64,000 nucleotides of DNA from Candidatus Aenigmatarchaeota archaeon (GTDB taxonomy: Archaea; Aenigmatarchaeota; Aenigmatarchaeia; GW2011-AR5): NCBI GenBank assembly GCA_016198685.1, contig JACQID010000006.1, positions 62,001-126,000 of the forward strand, written 5' to 3'. The notes beneath the pieces were generated by a model, which saw only the letters and a program-made list of their open reading frames with translations, was not told where the DNA came from and made no database searches. Position 1 is the first letter of the stretch; each line of letters begins with the position of its first letter. Positions 14,348-23,009 of the stretch are shown here, piece by piece. The translations under genes were made by a program, and so were the position numbers.

Positions 14348-15436
14348 ATGCATGATGTCATCATAGTTGGAAGCGGCCCTGCAGGAGGAACTCTTGCTTC
14401 CTTACTTGAAGGATTGGATGTTCTTGTGCTTGAGAAGGAAAAAAATGCCGTGCTCAAGGATTCAGGACTTGTTTCATCGCACTTTACCAAATTCGTTGAA
14501 GATGAAAGCCTCATAGAGGCCGAAGTAACAAGGATGGAAGCAGTGTCGCCATCGGGCAAGACGTTCTGGCTGCAATCAAACGAGCCTTTTGCGTATATCC
14601 TCAAAAGAAAACGATTTTCATATTACCTCAGAATTGAAGCCAAGAAAAACGCCGATATGAAATACGAGAGAGCGCGCGGCTTTGCGCGGACAAGCGGCGG
14701 CGTTGCAGTGGAAACGTCAAAAGGGATGCACGAGGCCAAGATGGTTATAGGATGTGATGGCACGCTTTCAGATATACGCAAGAGCATGGGAATAGAAAAA
14801 CCTCCTATGGTCCCCGGAATATTTTCCAGAACCAAGAATAGGCTTCAGGCAGATGAGATAAAAGTGTTCCTTAACAAATTCTATTCCCCGGATTTCTTTT
14901 CATGGATTATACCCCAGGTAAACGAATACGGTCTCATGACATCAGTAAGACCGAGAGAGAATTTCGAGTATTTCAAGAAAAGCATTGGCGCGCCTGACGG
15001 CGAACTGCACTCATATATGATACCGATGGGCACGACTAAATCGTATTCTGAAAGGGCGCTGCTTGTAGGCGAAGCCTGCGGACAGACCAAGCCTCTTACA
15101 GGAGGCGGAATTATATTCGGGATGAGAGCGGCCCATATGGCCGCTTCAGTCGTGAAGCAGGCGATCGAGAAAAATGATTTTTCTTCCGGGTTTCTTTCTA
15201 GATATGAAAAGTCATGGAAAAGCGAGGTTTCTTGGGAAATAAAGAAGCAGCTCTTTCTGAGGAAAGCCTACAGGAAGATGTCTAACCGGGATATAGACGG
15301 TCTTTTCAGGTCTTTCGGGAGCGACATAGAATCCGTGAACACATTCGACTACGACAAGATTACGCGTTCATGGAAAAATTTGCCGAAGCTGAAGGCTGTG
15401 AATTTCATCCTGAAGAATGCCCATCTGTTTATTTGA
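14348..15436 (+). CDS. Geranylgeranyl reductase family flavoprotein
   Basis: Family members hydrogenate the isoprenoid chains of archaeal membrane lipids or dolichol using FAD. 362 residues. The FAD motif V-G-S-G-P-A-G-G lies at residues 7-14, I-G-C-D-G-T near 135, and G-E-A-C-G-Q-T-K-P-L-T-G-G-G in the second half, the family hallmark. The ATG at 14348 follows GGAAGG by 7 nt and gives the usual MHDVIIVG start; an in-frame ATG at 14309 fits leaderless geometry, so the start is uncertain. Next to N-glycosylation genes, dolichol reduction is an alternative to lipid reduction. Confidence 0.85.
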   Translation: MHDVIIVGSGPAGGTLASLLEGLDVLVLEKEKNAVLKDSGLVSSHFTKFVEDESLIEAEVTRMEAVSPSGKTFWLQSNEPFAYILKRKRFSYYLRIEAKKNADMKYERARGFARTSGGVAVETSKGMHEAKMVIGCDGTLSDIRKSMGIEKPPMVPGIFSRTKNRLQADEIKVFLNKFYSPDFFSWIIPQVNEYGLMTSVRPRENFEYFKKSIGAPDGELHSYMIPMGTTKSYSERALLVGEACGQTKPLTGGGIIFGMRAAHMAASVVKQAIEKNDFSSGFLSRYEKSWKSEVSWEIKKQLFLRKAYRKMSNRDIDGLFRSFGSDIESVNTFDYDKITRSWKNLPKLKAVNFILKNAHLFI

Positions 15437-16376
15437 TAAGACGCTCTGCTTGCATATCGTATTTTCTGCTTATGTAAATGAAGGATAACGCACCCAGCAA
15501 GCTTCCGAACCAAAATGTGGCCGCGCGGAAAATTAATATTGCGGCAACGGCTGTAACGCTGTTAACGCCCAGAGACGCAAGGAGCAGTGAGGCGACAGCT
15601 TCCATCGATCCTATCCCTCCGGGAAGAGAGCTTGCAACTCCTATGATTGTGGAAATTGATATGACGCCGGCGAGAGCAATGAGGGGAAGTTCTTGGCCGA
15701 GCGAGAGAAGCACAAGATAGAGAACAATAGCGTCAAGAACCCAAGGAACTATCGTTGCAAGGAAACTTTTGATAAGCACAGATTTTGAAAATGAAGTTCC
15801 GTAGAATGTTTCAAGAAAACCTGAAGAAATGCCTCTGAGCGGCGGCAGCGTTCTAAGCATCCCGAAAAATTTCTCTCCGAACTTCCTGCGTGTCAAGACA
15901 AGGAGCAAAGTTAGAAAGGCTGCGGCGAATATGCCTATGCCGGCGTAAGAGAAACGCAATAAGTCAGCGCTAAGCGACGCGCTTTGCATGAATGCTGCTG
16001 ACAAGAGTAGCAGGACAAGTATATCCATGATTCTTTCCCACATGATTGTAGGAAGGCTTTTTGCAATCGGAATTCCTGTCACGGTTTTCAAGGCCAGAGA
16101 CTTTGCCGGCTCGCCGGCTTTCCCTGGTGTGAAGTTGCTTATCGTCATGCCGAAGAGCTGCACCGGAAAGAGCGTGAAGTAATCCACCCCTACAAGAATT
16201 TTCCATTTCAGGACGCGGAAGCATACTGAAAGTGCGGAAGCGGCAAGCGCCGCGCCTATATAGACCTTGTTCGCCTCCGATACCGTGCGCAAAAGCGCCG
16301 CCGGATCGGAAAGCCATATGACAGCAGCCAGAAGGCCTATGCTGGCAGCGCTTGCAATAATTTTGAGTTTATTCAT
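15429..16376 (-). CDS. AglD/UPF0104-type membrane protein (lysylphosphatidylglycerol synthetase TM family)
   Basis: 315 residues with about eight TM segments. The P-G-G-I-G-S-M-E-A motif near residue 250 is the family signature, and R-x-L-K-W-K-I-L-V near residue 55 is also typical. Members include AglD-like proteins of archaeal glycosylation and transmembrane parts of lipid-modifying enzymes. Its 3' end overlaps the flavoprotein gene by 8 nt. A TATA-like GATTTAAGG on the minus strand about 24 nt before the ATG suggests a leaderless mRNA. The precise role is not shown by the sequence. Confidence 0.8.
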   Translation of the reverse strand: MNKLKIIASAASIGLLAAVIWLSDPAALLRTVSEANKVYIGAALAASALSVCFRVLKWKILVGVDYFTLFPVQLFGMTISNFTPGKAGEPAKSLALKTVTGIPIAKSLPTIMWERIMDILVLLLLSAAFMQSASLSADLLRFSYAGIGIFAAAFLTLLLVLTRRKFGEKFFGMLRTLPPLRGISSGFLETFYGTSFSKSVLIKSFLATIVPWVLDAIVLYLVLLSLGQELPLIALAGVISISTIIGVASSLPGGIGSMEAVASLLLASLGVNSVTAVAAILIFRAATFWFGSLLGALSFIYISRKYDMQAERLIK

Positions 16377-16465
16377 GCTTGGAATCCCGCATAATCCTTA
16401 AATCTATTCCTTATAATTGTGATTTCATATAATTAATAACTGGTGATGCCGGAGGGGCGGTTTTT

Positions 16466-17161
16466 GTGCTGGCAGTGATGATACCTACCTATAACGAGAA
16501 GGATAACATACGGCCGCTAGTGGATGAGATATTCCGCGCAGCCGGGCCGAAAACGATGGTAATCATTATAGACGATAGTTCTCCTGACGGAACCGGGGAA
16601 GTCGCCGACGAGATTGCAAGAAAGCGAAAGGGCGTGGTCGTCATACATCGCACAGAGCGTGGCCGCGGCAGTGCAGGCATACGTGGCTTCCAGGAGGCCC
16701 TGAAGTACAGTCCTGAATGCGTCATTGAGATGGACGCGGATTTTTCTCATGACCCTTCGTATATACCCGCTTTTCTTCGCGAGATAAAATATTCTGACGT
16801 TGTCATAGGCTCCAGAATGGTCGGAGGCGGAATGACAGTTCAGCGAGGTTTTGTAAGAAATGCTATCACATCCTTTGCAGGGTTCGTCACAAGAATTATA
16901 CTTGGCATGAGGGTCATGGATATTCAGAGCGGGTACAAGTGCTATAGGGCAAATGTCCTCAAAAGCATGGATTTTTCACGTTTCATTTCCAAAGGTTATT
17001 CGATAGGTGCGGAGACGCTTTATAGGGCGCACAGGAAAGGATTCTACATGAAAGAGATCCCGATAATATTCAGGAACAGGAAAAAAGGGAAGTCAAAACT
17101 CAGCGTTCAGGAGCTGTTTTCGTTCTTCTTTAATGTTGTCAGAATAAGGATAGGTGTTTAA
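16466..17161 (+). CDS. Dolichol-phosphate mannosyltransferase-like GT2
   Basis: 231 residues, GT-A fold. I-P-T-Y-N-E-K-D-N-I at the start, I-D-D-S-S-P-D-G-T-G near residue 33, and M-D-A-D-F-S-H-D-P (the D-x-D metal motif) near residue 91 match DPM1-type synthases that charge dolichol phosphate with a hexose. The GTG start at 16466 is set by GGAGGGG 9 nt upstream. There is no C-terminal TM domain. It is the first gene of the N-glycosylation operon that includes the membrane glycosyltransferase and STT3. Confidence 0.9.
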   Translation: MLAVMIPTYNEKDNIRPLVDEIFRAAGPKTMVIIIDDSSPDGTGEVADEIARKRKGVVVIHRTERGRGSAGIRGFQEALKYSPECVIEMDADFSHDPSYIPAFLREIKYSDVVIGSRMVGGGMTVQRGFVRNAITSFAGFVTRIILGMRVMDIQSGYKCYRANVLKSMDFSRFISKGYSIGAETLYRAHRKGFYMKEIPIIFRNRKKGKSKLSVQELFSFFFNVVRIRIGV

Positions 17162-17162
17162 G

Positions 17163-18320
17163 ATGCTTGGCGCCGCGCGCGAATTATGGAAGGACGCGAG
17201 TTTCAGAAAGGTTCTGAAGGTCTTTGTTGCCGTCAAAATAATACTGATTATTGTGGCTGCAGGAGCGCAATTCATACCGCAGGAATACACGAACCGGCAG
17301 GATCGGGCAAACTTTATTATTAACGGATGGGCGCAATATGATGCAGCCGCTTACGTTGACATAGCGATGAATGGATATAATCAGGCGTTTGCTGAAGGCC
17401 GCGGCAACTACGGTTGGTTCCCGCTCTACCCATTGCTCATACTCATATTCGGCTTCCTCGGCCCCTATGAGGCAGGGTTTCTGATATCGAATGTGCTCTC
17501 GATTATAGCGATAGGGCTCATATATATGATTGTAAAAGAAGAATTCGGACCTAGCATAGCATATGATACTGTACTGCTGATGTCTTTCTTTCCGACTGCA
17601 TATTTCCTCAATGCGGTGTACACCGAGTCTCTTTTCCTTCTTGAAACCGCTGCATTCTTCTGGTTCATGGGCAAGGGCCGTTATCTTGAAGGAAGTCTCG
17701 CAGGGTTCTTTGCGGCACTGACAAGAACGCAAGGCGCGCTGCTTCTGCTGCCTGCTATCATTATATACTATATGCAGCGGATGAAAAAAGACGGCAAGCT
17801 TGGTTTCGATGCGCTATGGCTGCTGCTGATACCGGCAGGCACGGCAGTTTTCATGGGATATCAGTTCCTTGTAACTGGAAATGCCCTTGCGCAGTTCCAG
17901 ACGCATTCGGAATTCCAGCGCCATCTTTCGCTGCCGACAGACGCGATAATGAACGGCATCAGCGGCCTCATGCAAGGCATTGCAGCATCTGACATTTCAG
18001 GCACGTTCTACCATTCATTCAATCTGTTCATCCTTGTGTTTTTTGCGGGCCTGTTATGGATATGTTATAAAAAATTGAAGCCCGAATACACGGTTTATTT
18101 TGCAGTTTCGCTGATATTGCCGCTTCTCTCGGCGCGTCTTGAGGCCATAAGCAGGTTTTATCTGATGATATTCCCGGCTTTCATAGCGTTATCGCTGGTT
18201 TCAAAGGAAAGGCGGCCATATCTCATGATGCTTTACGGAGTCTTTGCCGTGTTGTTGATACTTTTCACCATAAGGCATGCCAATGAAGACATATTTCTTT
18301 CGGCTATAGCGCCTTTTTAA
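17163..18320 (+). CDS. PIG-V-like membrane glycosyltransferase (GT-C fold)
   Basis: 385 residues with about ten TM segments. Near residue 60 the extracytoplasmic loop has W-A-Q-Y-D-A-A-A-Y-V-D-I-A and then W-F-P-L-Y-P-L-L, the catalytic-loop pattern of PIG-V / GPI-mannosyltransferase II relatives, which use Dol-P-Man. The ATG at 17163 is preferred over a GTG at 17154 because AGGTG lies 7 nt upstream, and it follows the GT2 stop directly. The GT2 product may supply its donor (inference). Confidence 0.8.
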   Translation: MLGAARELWKDASFRKVLKVFVAVKIILIIVAAGAQFIPQEYTNRQDRANFIINGWAQYDAAAYVDIAMNGYNQAFAEGRGNYGWFPLYPLLILIFGFLGPYEAGFLISNVLSIIAIGLIYMIVKEEFGPSIAYDTVLLMSFFPTAYFLNAVYTESLFLLETAAFFWFMGKGRYLEGSLAGFFAALTRTQGALLLLPAIIIYYMQRMKKDGKLGFDALWLLLIPAGTAVFMGYQFLVTGNALAQFQTHSEFQRHLSLPTDAIMNGISGLMQGIAASDISGTFYHSFNLFILVFFAGLLWICYKKLKPEYTVYFAVSLILPLLSARLEAISRFYLMIFPAFIALSLVSKERRPYLMMLYGVFAVLLILFTIRHANEDIFLSAIAPF

Positions 18321-18349
18321 GTTTTGAGGAAAAGGGACTTATAGGTATT

Positions 18350-19741
18350 ATGGAATTCAATGATAAATGGCCTGTTTTTCTGGCCAGTTTAATAATATTT
18401 GCGGATTTTCTGCTTTACTACGAAGGACAACTGCTTGTTCTGGCAGGGTTAACCGCAATTGCATCTTTAGCATTGCTTTATCGCATTGACGACACAAAAA
18501 AATCTTTTGCAAAGTACTGGCCGATTGCCGCGCTTGTTTTTATCTTCCTTTTTGGAATACATGCAAGAATAGACGGTTATGACTTCCAGTATCTGAGAAA
18601 CATAGACTCATACGCTTTCATGCGCGAGATGCAGATGATAGTGGACAACGGAATACTCCAAACGACCGATCCGCTCTTCTTCCGTTCGCCTTATGAAGAA
18701 ACGCTCACCGCGCCTTTGGATTTCAATCCGCTCTGGGTATTGAGAGCTCCGTACCAGTATCTGGGCGCATATTCATTCATGCTTGTCCGGTCTTTCATGC
18801 CGATGCTTGAATTATGGCAATACCTGATAGTCTTCCCGCCGGTTTTGGCAAGCCTCGCAGCTATACCAATGTATTTCATAGGCAGGGAAATGTACGACAG
18901 AAGAGCAGGCATAATGGCAGCACTGTTGTACATATTTGACATATCCAACTTCCAGCGTTCTTTGGGCGGCGACCCCGATACTGATGCGATAGTAATACTG
19001 ATGCCGGCCCTTGTGATGGCATTCTATCTTTTGATGTACAAGCGGATTGATGCCGGCGGCTTTGACAAGTTCGCCGTCTTGTTTGCAGCGCTGGGCGGAG
19101 TTTGTCTTGCGCTCTTCCATAATGTTTGGGCGGGATACTGGTATACCGTATGGATAATAGCAGGATTCCTTGTCATAAAATTCATAGTAAGCGCAGTGCG
19201 CCTTGGCAGCTTCCAAAAGATGCTTCAGAGCGCAAAGCCGCAACTGCTGGGTTTTGGATTGTTCTTCATGGCCTACTTGATAGTCAACCTGCAGTTCTTC
19301 GGAGCAGATGCCATAATCTCAACTGTTTACGGGCCATTTGAGTATAGCGGATTGAAAAATGAAGAGGGTCGCGCCTTCCCGAATGTTTATGTCTCTGTCG
19401 CTGAACTTCAGCAGGCCGGTGACGTAGTTTCCATAATAAAAAGAGTCACTGGCGTTGATGGTATAGCGTTATGGTTCTCGCCTTTCATGCTTACGCTTTA
19501 TGCGCTCTTTGGGCTCGTTATGCTCGCAGCTTCCGGCCACAAGAGACATCTGGACGGGCTGATAATACTTTTCCTGTGGTTTATTGGCCCCATGCTCGCA
19601 ACACTTGTTGCCATAAGATTCACAATACTTTTCTCGGCTCCGATGTCCATAGGCACGGCAATATTATTTTCCATTGCATACGGCTATGTACTGGGAGAAT
19701 TTGCCAAGCCCGAGCCTGCCAAAACGGAGGGAACTGCATGA
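18350..19741 (+). CDS. Oligosaccharyltransferase STT3/AglB, N-terminal membrane half
   Basis: 463 residues, almost all transmembrane. It carries the catalytic-base motifs of STT3: D86 in N-I-D-S-Y (first external loop), G-G-D-P-D-T-D at 206-212 (second D-x-D-type motif), and S-V-A-E at 349-352, matching the SVSE/TIxE motif. It stops after a TM helix and a short charged tail, before the soluble domain that normally completes STT3. Its TGA overlaps the ATG of the next gene (ATGA) and GGAGG lies 7 nt before that ATG, so the two halves are co-translated. Confidence 0.9.
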   Translation: MEFNDKWPVFLASLIIFADFLLYYEGQLLVLAGLTAIASLALLYRIDDTKKSFAKYWPIAALVFIFLFGIHARIDGYDFQYLRNIDSYAFMREMQMIVDNGILQTTDPLFFRSPYEETLTAPLDFNPLWVLRAPYQYLGAYSFMLVRSFMPMLELWQYLIVFPPVLASLAAIPMYFIGREMYDRRAGIMAALLYIFDISNFQRSLGGDPDTDAIVILMPALVMAFYLLMYKRIDAGGFDKFAVLFAALGGVCLALFHNVWAGYWYTVWIIAGFLVIKFIVSAVRLGSFQKMLQSAKPQLLGFGLFFMAYLIVNLQFFGADAIISTVYGPFEYSGLKNEEGRAFPNVYVSVAELQQAGDVVSIIKRVTGVDGIALWFSPFMLTLYALFGLVMLAASGHKRHLDGLIILFLWFIGPMLATLVAIRFTILFSAPMSIGTAILFSIAYGYVLGEFAKPEPAKTEGTA

Positions 19742-20895
19742 AGGAAGATCACAAAAAAGCTGCTCAAGTTATCGTGAAAGCAACTGCGCCTTTTGCCATA
19801 TGCTTGATAATTGTAGTCGTGATGCGGTATTTCAATCTTGACATGTTTCAGTGGCTATTGCTCGGGATTGCCATAGCCGGCGTCAGCGCGGGCCTCATGT
19901 CCCTAAAGCTGATGGACAGGAAAGTTGCGGGAGCAACAGGGGTATTTTTCATTTCAGTATCGCTCATATTCTTGTTTTACATCTACCCTTCCGGCTACAT
20001 CGCGCAGAGTGGAACTGTTCTTAATGATAATTGGTTTGAGGCGCTGAAGTGGATAAACGAGAACACACCTGAATGCTCGACAGTGGCTACTTATTGGGAT
20101 CCGGGCCATTTCATACGAGCGATAGGCAACAGGACAGTCGTCTTTGACGGCGGCTCGCAAAATCATCTATTCCAGATAAATGAAAGTGGCCCGGACGGAT
20201 TGACAATAGAGAATTATGATAATGGCATCACGCATCTTGTGCAGCACAAAAACGGCATAAGGACCACGGCAAGAATACAGGATATATCGACTACTCTAAT
20301 GACAAGTAATGAATCGCTTGCCGTAGATATACTGAAGGATTACAGGAAATCCGGCTGCGACGAAATCTATTATATAGCCTCTGCCGATCTCATGAGCAAA
20401 TCGGCGTGGTGGACGTATTTCGCGACATGGGCTCCAAACAAGAACGGCAACTGCAGGGTAGGAGGCATTACAGAGCCTAAAGGAGATTGTTACAGTTACA
20501 GTCTTCTTTCGCTTTCCGGAGCCACGCCTAACGGCGAATCCATAATCTATACTTATAGCGCCGGCCAGAATCAGGCGTTCCTGCTGAACTATGATCCGCA
20601 ACAAGACAGATTGCAGGCATATCTTTCCGAAAACAACAATTTATTCAGAATAAAACAAACCTTCTACTTTACCAAAGACGGCAGCGGAGTCCTCTATACA
20701 GTGCCGGATGCAGAGGTTCCGGGAACCGTGTGGGCTGATACCACGAGAAACATTATTATCTACATGCCCCCGCAAATCGAGAACGCGGTATATACAAAAC
20801 TCATGCTTTACAACGGAGTGGGACTTGAGAAGTTTGAATTCGTCAAGGATTGGGGAAGCGAAATCAAGCTTTACAAGGTAAAAATAGAAGAATAG
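19738..20895 (+). CDS. Oligosaccharyltransferase STT3/AglB, C-terminal half with acceptor-sequon domain
   Basis: 385 residues: about three TM segments (17-85), then a soluble domain. Y-W-D-P-G-H at 119-124 corresponds to the W-W-D-Y-G motif that reads the sequon, with Y and P replacing W and Y. D-L-M-S-K-S-A-W-W at 217-225 is in the place of the DK-type motif. The protein has no GT catalytic acids, which are in the preceding gene. A strong Shine-Dalgarno (GGAGG, 19727-19731) fixes the ATG at 19738. An open frame runs further upstream in this phase but lies inside the N-half gene. Confidence 0.9.
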   Translation: MKEDHKKAAQVIVKATAPFAICLIIVVVMRYFNLDMFQWLLLGIAIAGVSAGLMSLKLMDRKVAGATGVFFISVSLIFLFYIYPSGYIAQSGTVLNDNWFEALKWINENTPECSTVATYWDPGHFIRAIGNRTVVFDGGSQNHLFQINESGPDGLTIENYDNGITHLVQHKNGIRTTARIQDISTTLMTSNESLAVDILKDYRKSGCDEIYYIASADLMSKSAWWTYFATWAPNKNGNCRVGGITEPKGDCYSYSLLSLSGATPNGESIIYTYSAGQNQAFLLNYDPQQDRLQAYLSENNNLFRIKQTFYFTKDGSGVLYTVPDAEVPGTVWADTTRNIIIYMPPQIENAVYTKLMLYNGVGLEKFEFVKDWGSEIKLYKVKIEE

Positions 20896-21957
20896 TCAGT
20901 GTTTGATCTCCTTGTATATTTTTTCTATCTGTCTTGCAATCTGCGAGGGGTCATATTTCTTCGCAACCTTTCTTGCGTTTGAAGAAATTCGGCGTATTGC
21001 AGTCGGGGTCAGCGATGCTATGGCATCGCACATGGCTTCTGCATCGTCTGCAAGTATCCCCGTTTTGTTATCTTCTATGAGTTCTGGTATGGCGCCCTTT
21101 TTCGTGGCAATCACAACGCAGCCATTGGCCTGGCCTTCTGCGACTACCCGTCCGAATCCTTCTTCCCATTGGGACGGAACGATAAGGAGCGGCGCTTTTG
21201 CATAGTACTTGCCTGTATTTTCAGTAAAACCTTCCAAAGATATGTTGGCGACCTTCTCAAGAAGCGGGCGTTCCGGACCTTCGCCCAAAACGACAAGTGT
21301 TTTTCTGCCTATGCAGGCAGCAATTGCAGGTAGCAGGCGGGTACCTTTCTGTTCGGTTAAAGAACCCACAAAAAGCACTATATCACTGTCTTTTTTCGCG
21401 ATCTTTGCCGGCTCTATAGGATTGTAAACCGTATATATCTTTTCGTCAAAAACAGGAATATATTTTTTCTTTAGAAAATCGCTTATTGCTATGTAGTGCA
21501 TTCCACTAATGCGCTTCCTTAAGAGCCTTGTATCCCTGAGATGCGCTATTTTATGGGCGCTGATTTTTGCTCCGGACAACGCCAATGCCGATTCGTAATT
21601 ATTCGCGTGAACTATATCAACGTTTTCCTTTTTGCAGAATTTTTCCAGTTCTGCCGCCATTTCGTGGATGAATATCTTTACAGCTCCGCCTAATAAAAAT
21701 GAAAATATGCGCCTGTTGGCGGCGTAAACTGCACGCGAGAGGTTTTTGCCCCGGAAGAACAAGCGTCTGATGCTTGAAAATTCGTGTATGTGAACTTTTC
21801 CGTCCATCCGTTCGGCATTTCCTGAATTCTGATAATTGGGCGTGAGCACATGAACTTCATGGCGTTTTGACAGTTCACGGGCAAGAATAGGAAGACTGAT
21901 TTCAGCGCCGCCCTGAATCACCGGAGGATAATATTCGGCAAGGAACAGTATTCGCAT
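20896..21957 (-). CDS. GT4 glycosyltransferase
   Basis: 353 residues, GT-B fold. The N-terminus has Y-Y-P-P-V-I-Q-G-G-A-E, the C-terminal domain has F-V-G-S-L-T-E-Q-K-G-T near residue 195 and P-S-Q-W-E-E-G-F-G-R-V-V-A-E-G near residue 260, the nucleotide-sugar E-x7-E pattern. It ends directly against the STT3 C-half gene with no gap. CGTTTTAAG on the minus strand about 25 nt before the ATG suggests a leaderless mRNA. Donor and acceptor are unknown. Confidence 0.88.
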   Translation of the reverse strand: MRILFLAEYYPPVIQGGAEISLPILARELSKRHEVHVLTPNYQNSGNAERMDGKVHIHEFSSIRRLFFRGKNLSRAVYAANRRIFSFLLGGAVKIFIHEMAAELEKFCKKENVDIVHANNYESALALSGAKISAHKIAHLRDTRLLRKRISGMHYIAISDFLKKKYIPVFDEKIYTVYNPIEPAKIAKKDSDIVLFVGSLTEQKGTRLLPAIAACIGRKTLVVLGEGPERPLLEKVANISLEGFTENTGKYYAKAPLLIVPSQWEEGFGRVVAEGQANGCVVIATKKGAIPELIEDNKTGILADDAEAMCDAIASLTPTAIRRISSNARKVAKKYDPSQIARQIEKIYKEIKH

Positions 21958-22076
21958 GCTTACAAATACCGGATTACGCTTAAAACGTCAACCCATAACG
22001 ATACCCCACAACCCGACGCGCAAAATGCTTGCCTTCAAGCAGTGGATTTTTAAAGCATTAGGCGTCAACTTGTTCC

Positions 22077-23009
22077 ATGAAACCGCTCATAAGCGTCATA
22101 GTGCCTGCCTACAACTGCCGTGCCACGATAGAAAGGTGCATGGGCGCAATGAAACGCCTGAATTACGGGAATTGCGAGATCATTATTGTTGATGACGGTT
22201 CTACCGACGGTACGCATGACATGATCAAGAAGGCATGTTCCGGACGAATAAGATGGATAAGGCAGGATAACGCCGGGCCTGCGGCAGCAAGAAATGCGGG
22301 AGCAGAGGCTGCGAAAGGAGACATACTTGCTTTCACCGATTCTGACTGCGTTCCTTACAGCGATTGGCTCGATCATGTACCGCAACATTTCATAAACAAG
22401 AACATCGTAGGCGTAGAAGGGGAAATAGAAACTGACAGGCTTGGAGTCTTCACGCAATCGGTCAGGAGCGAAGGCGGCAGATACCTTACCGCCAATATAT
22501 TTTACAAGAGAAAGGAATTTCTTGCTGAAGGCGGATTTGATGAAAGATTCAGGCGTGCGTTCAGGGAAGATACGGACATGGCAATACGCATGATGGCTCG
22601 CGGGCGCATTGTTTACGAATCCGCATCCAAAGTGTACCATATACCCCGCAACGTAAGTTTGTTTTCCCTTATCAAGCGCCAGGAGCTATATTTCTACGAG
22701 CCCTTATTTTTCAAGAAGCACGGCTCGCATGCCGTTCGTTATTCAACGCATGGCATAACAAGCAGCCCATTCGTAAGATCCGCAATAGCAGGAGTTGCGC
22801 TTCTTTCCCTCGTACTTGGCTCAATAGAGAGTATGTTCTTTGCGGTTCCGGCTGCATTATGGGCAGCTTCAACTCTGTATTTTTTTGGCGTGATGGTGAA
22901 GGAGAACAAATGGAACGGTCCTAATATCGCTGCATTGCCGTTTTCTTTCCTTCTGCCTCTGGCAACGCTTTATTGGCTGCTGCGAGGAGCTATTTTTTGG
23001 AGGGGATAG
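22077..23009 (+). CDS. GT2 glycosyltransferase with C-terminal membrane segments
   Basis: 310 residues. GT-A features: V-I-V-P-A-Y-N-C-R near residue 8, I-V-D-D-G-S-T-D-G-T at 37-46, D-S-D at about 88-90, and R-E-D-T-D-M near residue 163. The last 80 residues contain two or three hydrophobic helices. It resembles rhamnosyl/mycofactocin-type GT2 proteins. A TATA-like TTTTTAAAG lies about 22 nt before the ATG. The 3' end overlaps the flippase start. Confidence 0.88.
   Translation: MKPLISVIVPAYNCRATIERCMGAMKRLNYGNCEIIIVDDGSTDGTHDMIKKACSGRIRWIRQDNAGPAAARNAGAEAAKGDILAFTDSDCVPYSDWLDHVPQHFINKNIVGVEGEIETDRLGVFTQSVRSEGGRYLTANIFYKRKEFLAEGGFDERFRRAFREDTDMAIRMMARGRIVYESASKVYHIPRNVSLFSLIKRQELYFYEPLFFKKHGSHAVRYSTHGITSSPFVRSAIAGVALLSLVLGSIESMFFAVPAALWAASTLYFFGVMVKENKWNGPNIAALPFSFLLPLATLYWLLRGAIFWRG

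Noticed and set aside
19471-19737. An 89-codon upstream extension of the STT3 C-half frame
   Set aside because: It lies wholly inside the N-half gene in another phase, has histidine/cysteine-rich low-quality sequence, and a strong Shine-Dalgarno marks the ATG at 19738 as the start.
18350-20895. The STT3 split as a frameshift error
   Set aside because: The junction is a designed-looking ATGA with GGAGG 7 nt upstream, and both proteins have complete ends (charged tail, then a new hydrophilic start). I therefore treat it as real, though reads should confirm it.
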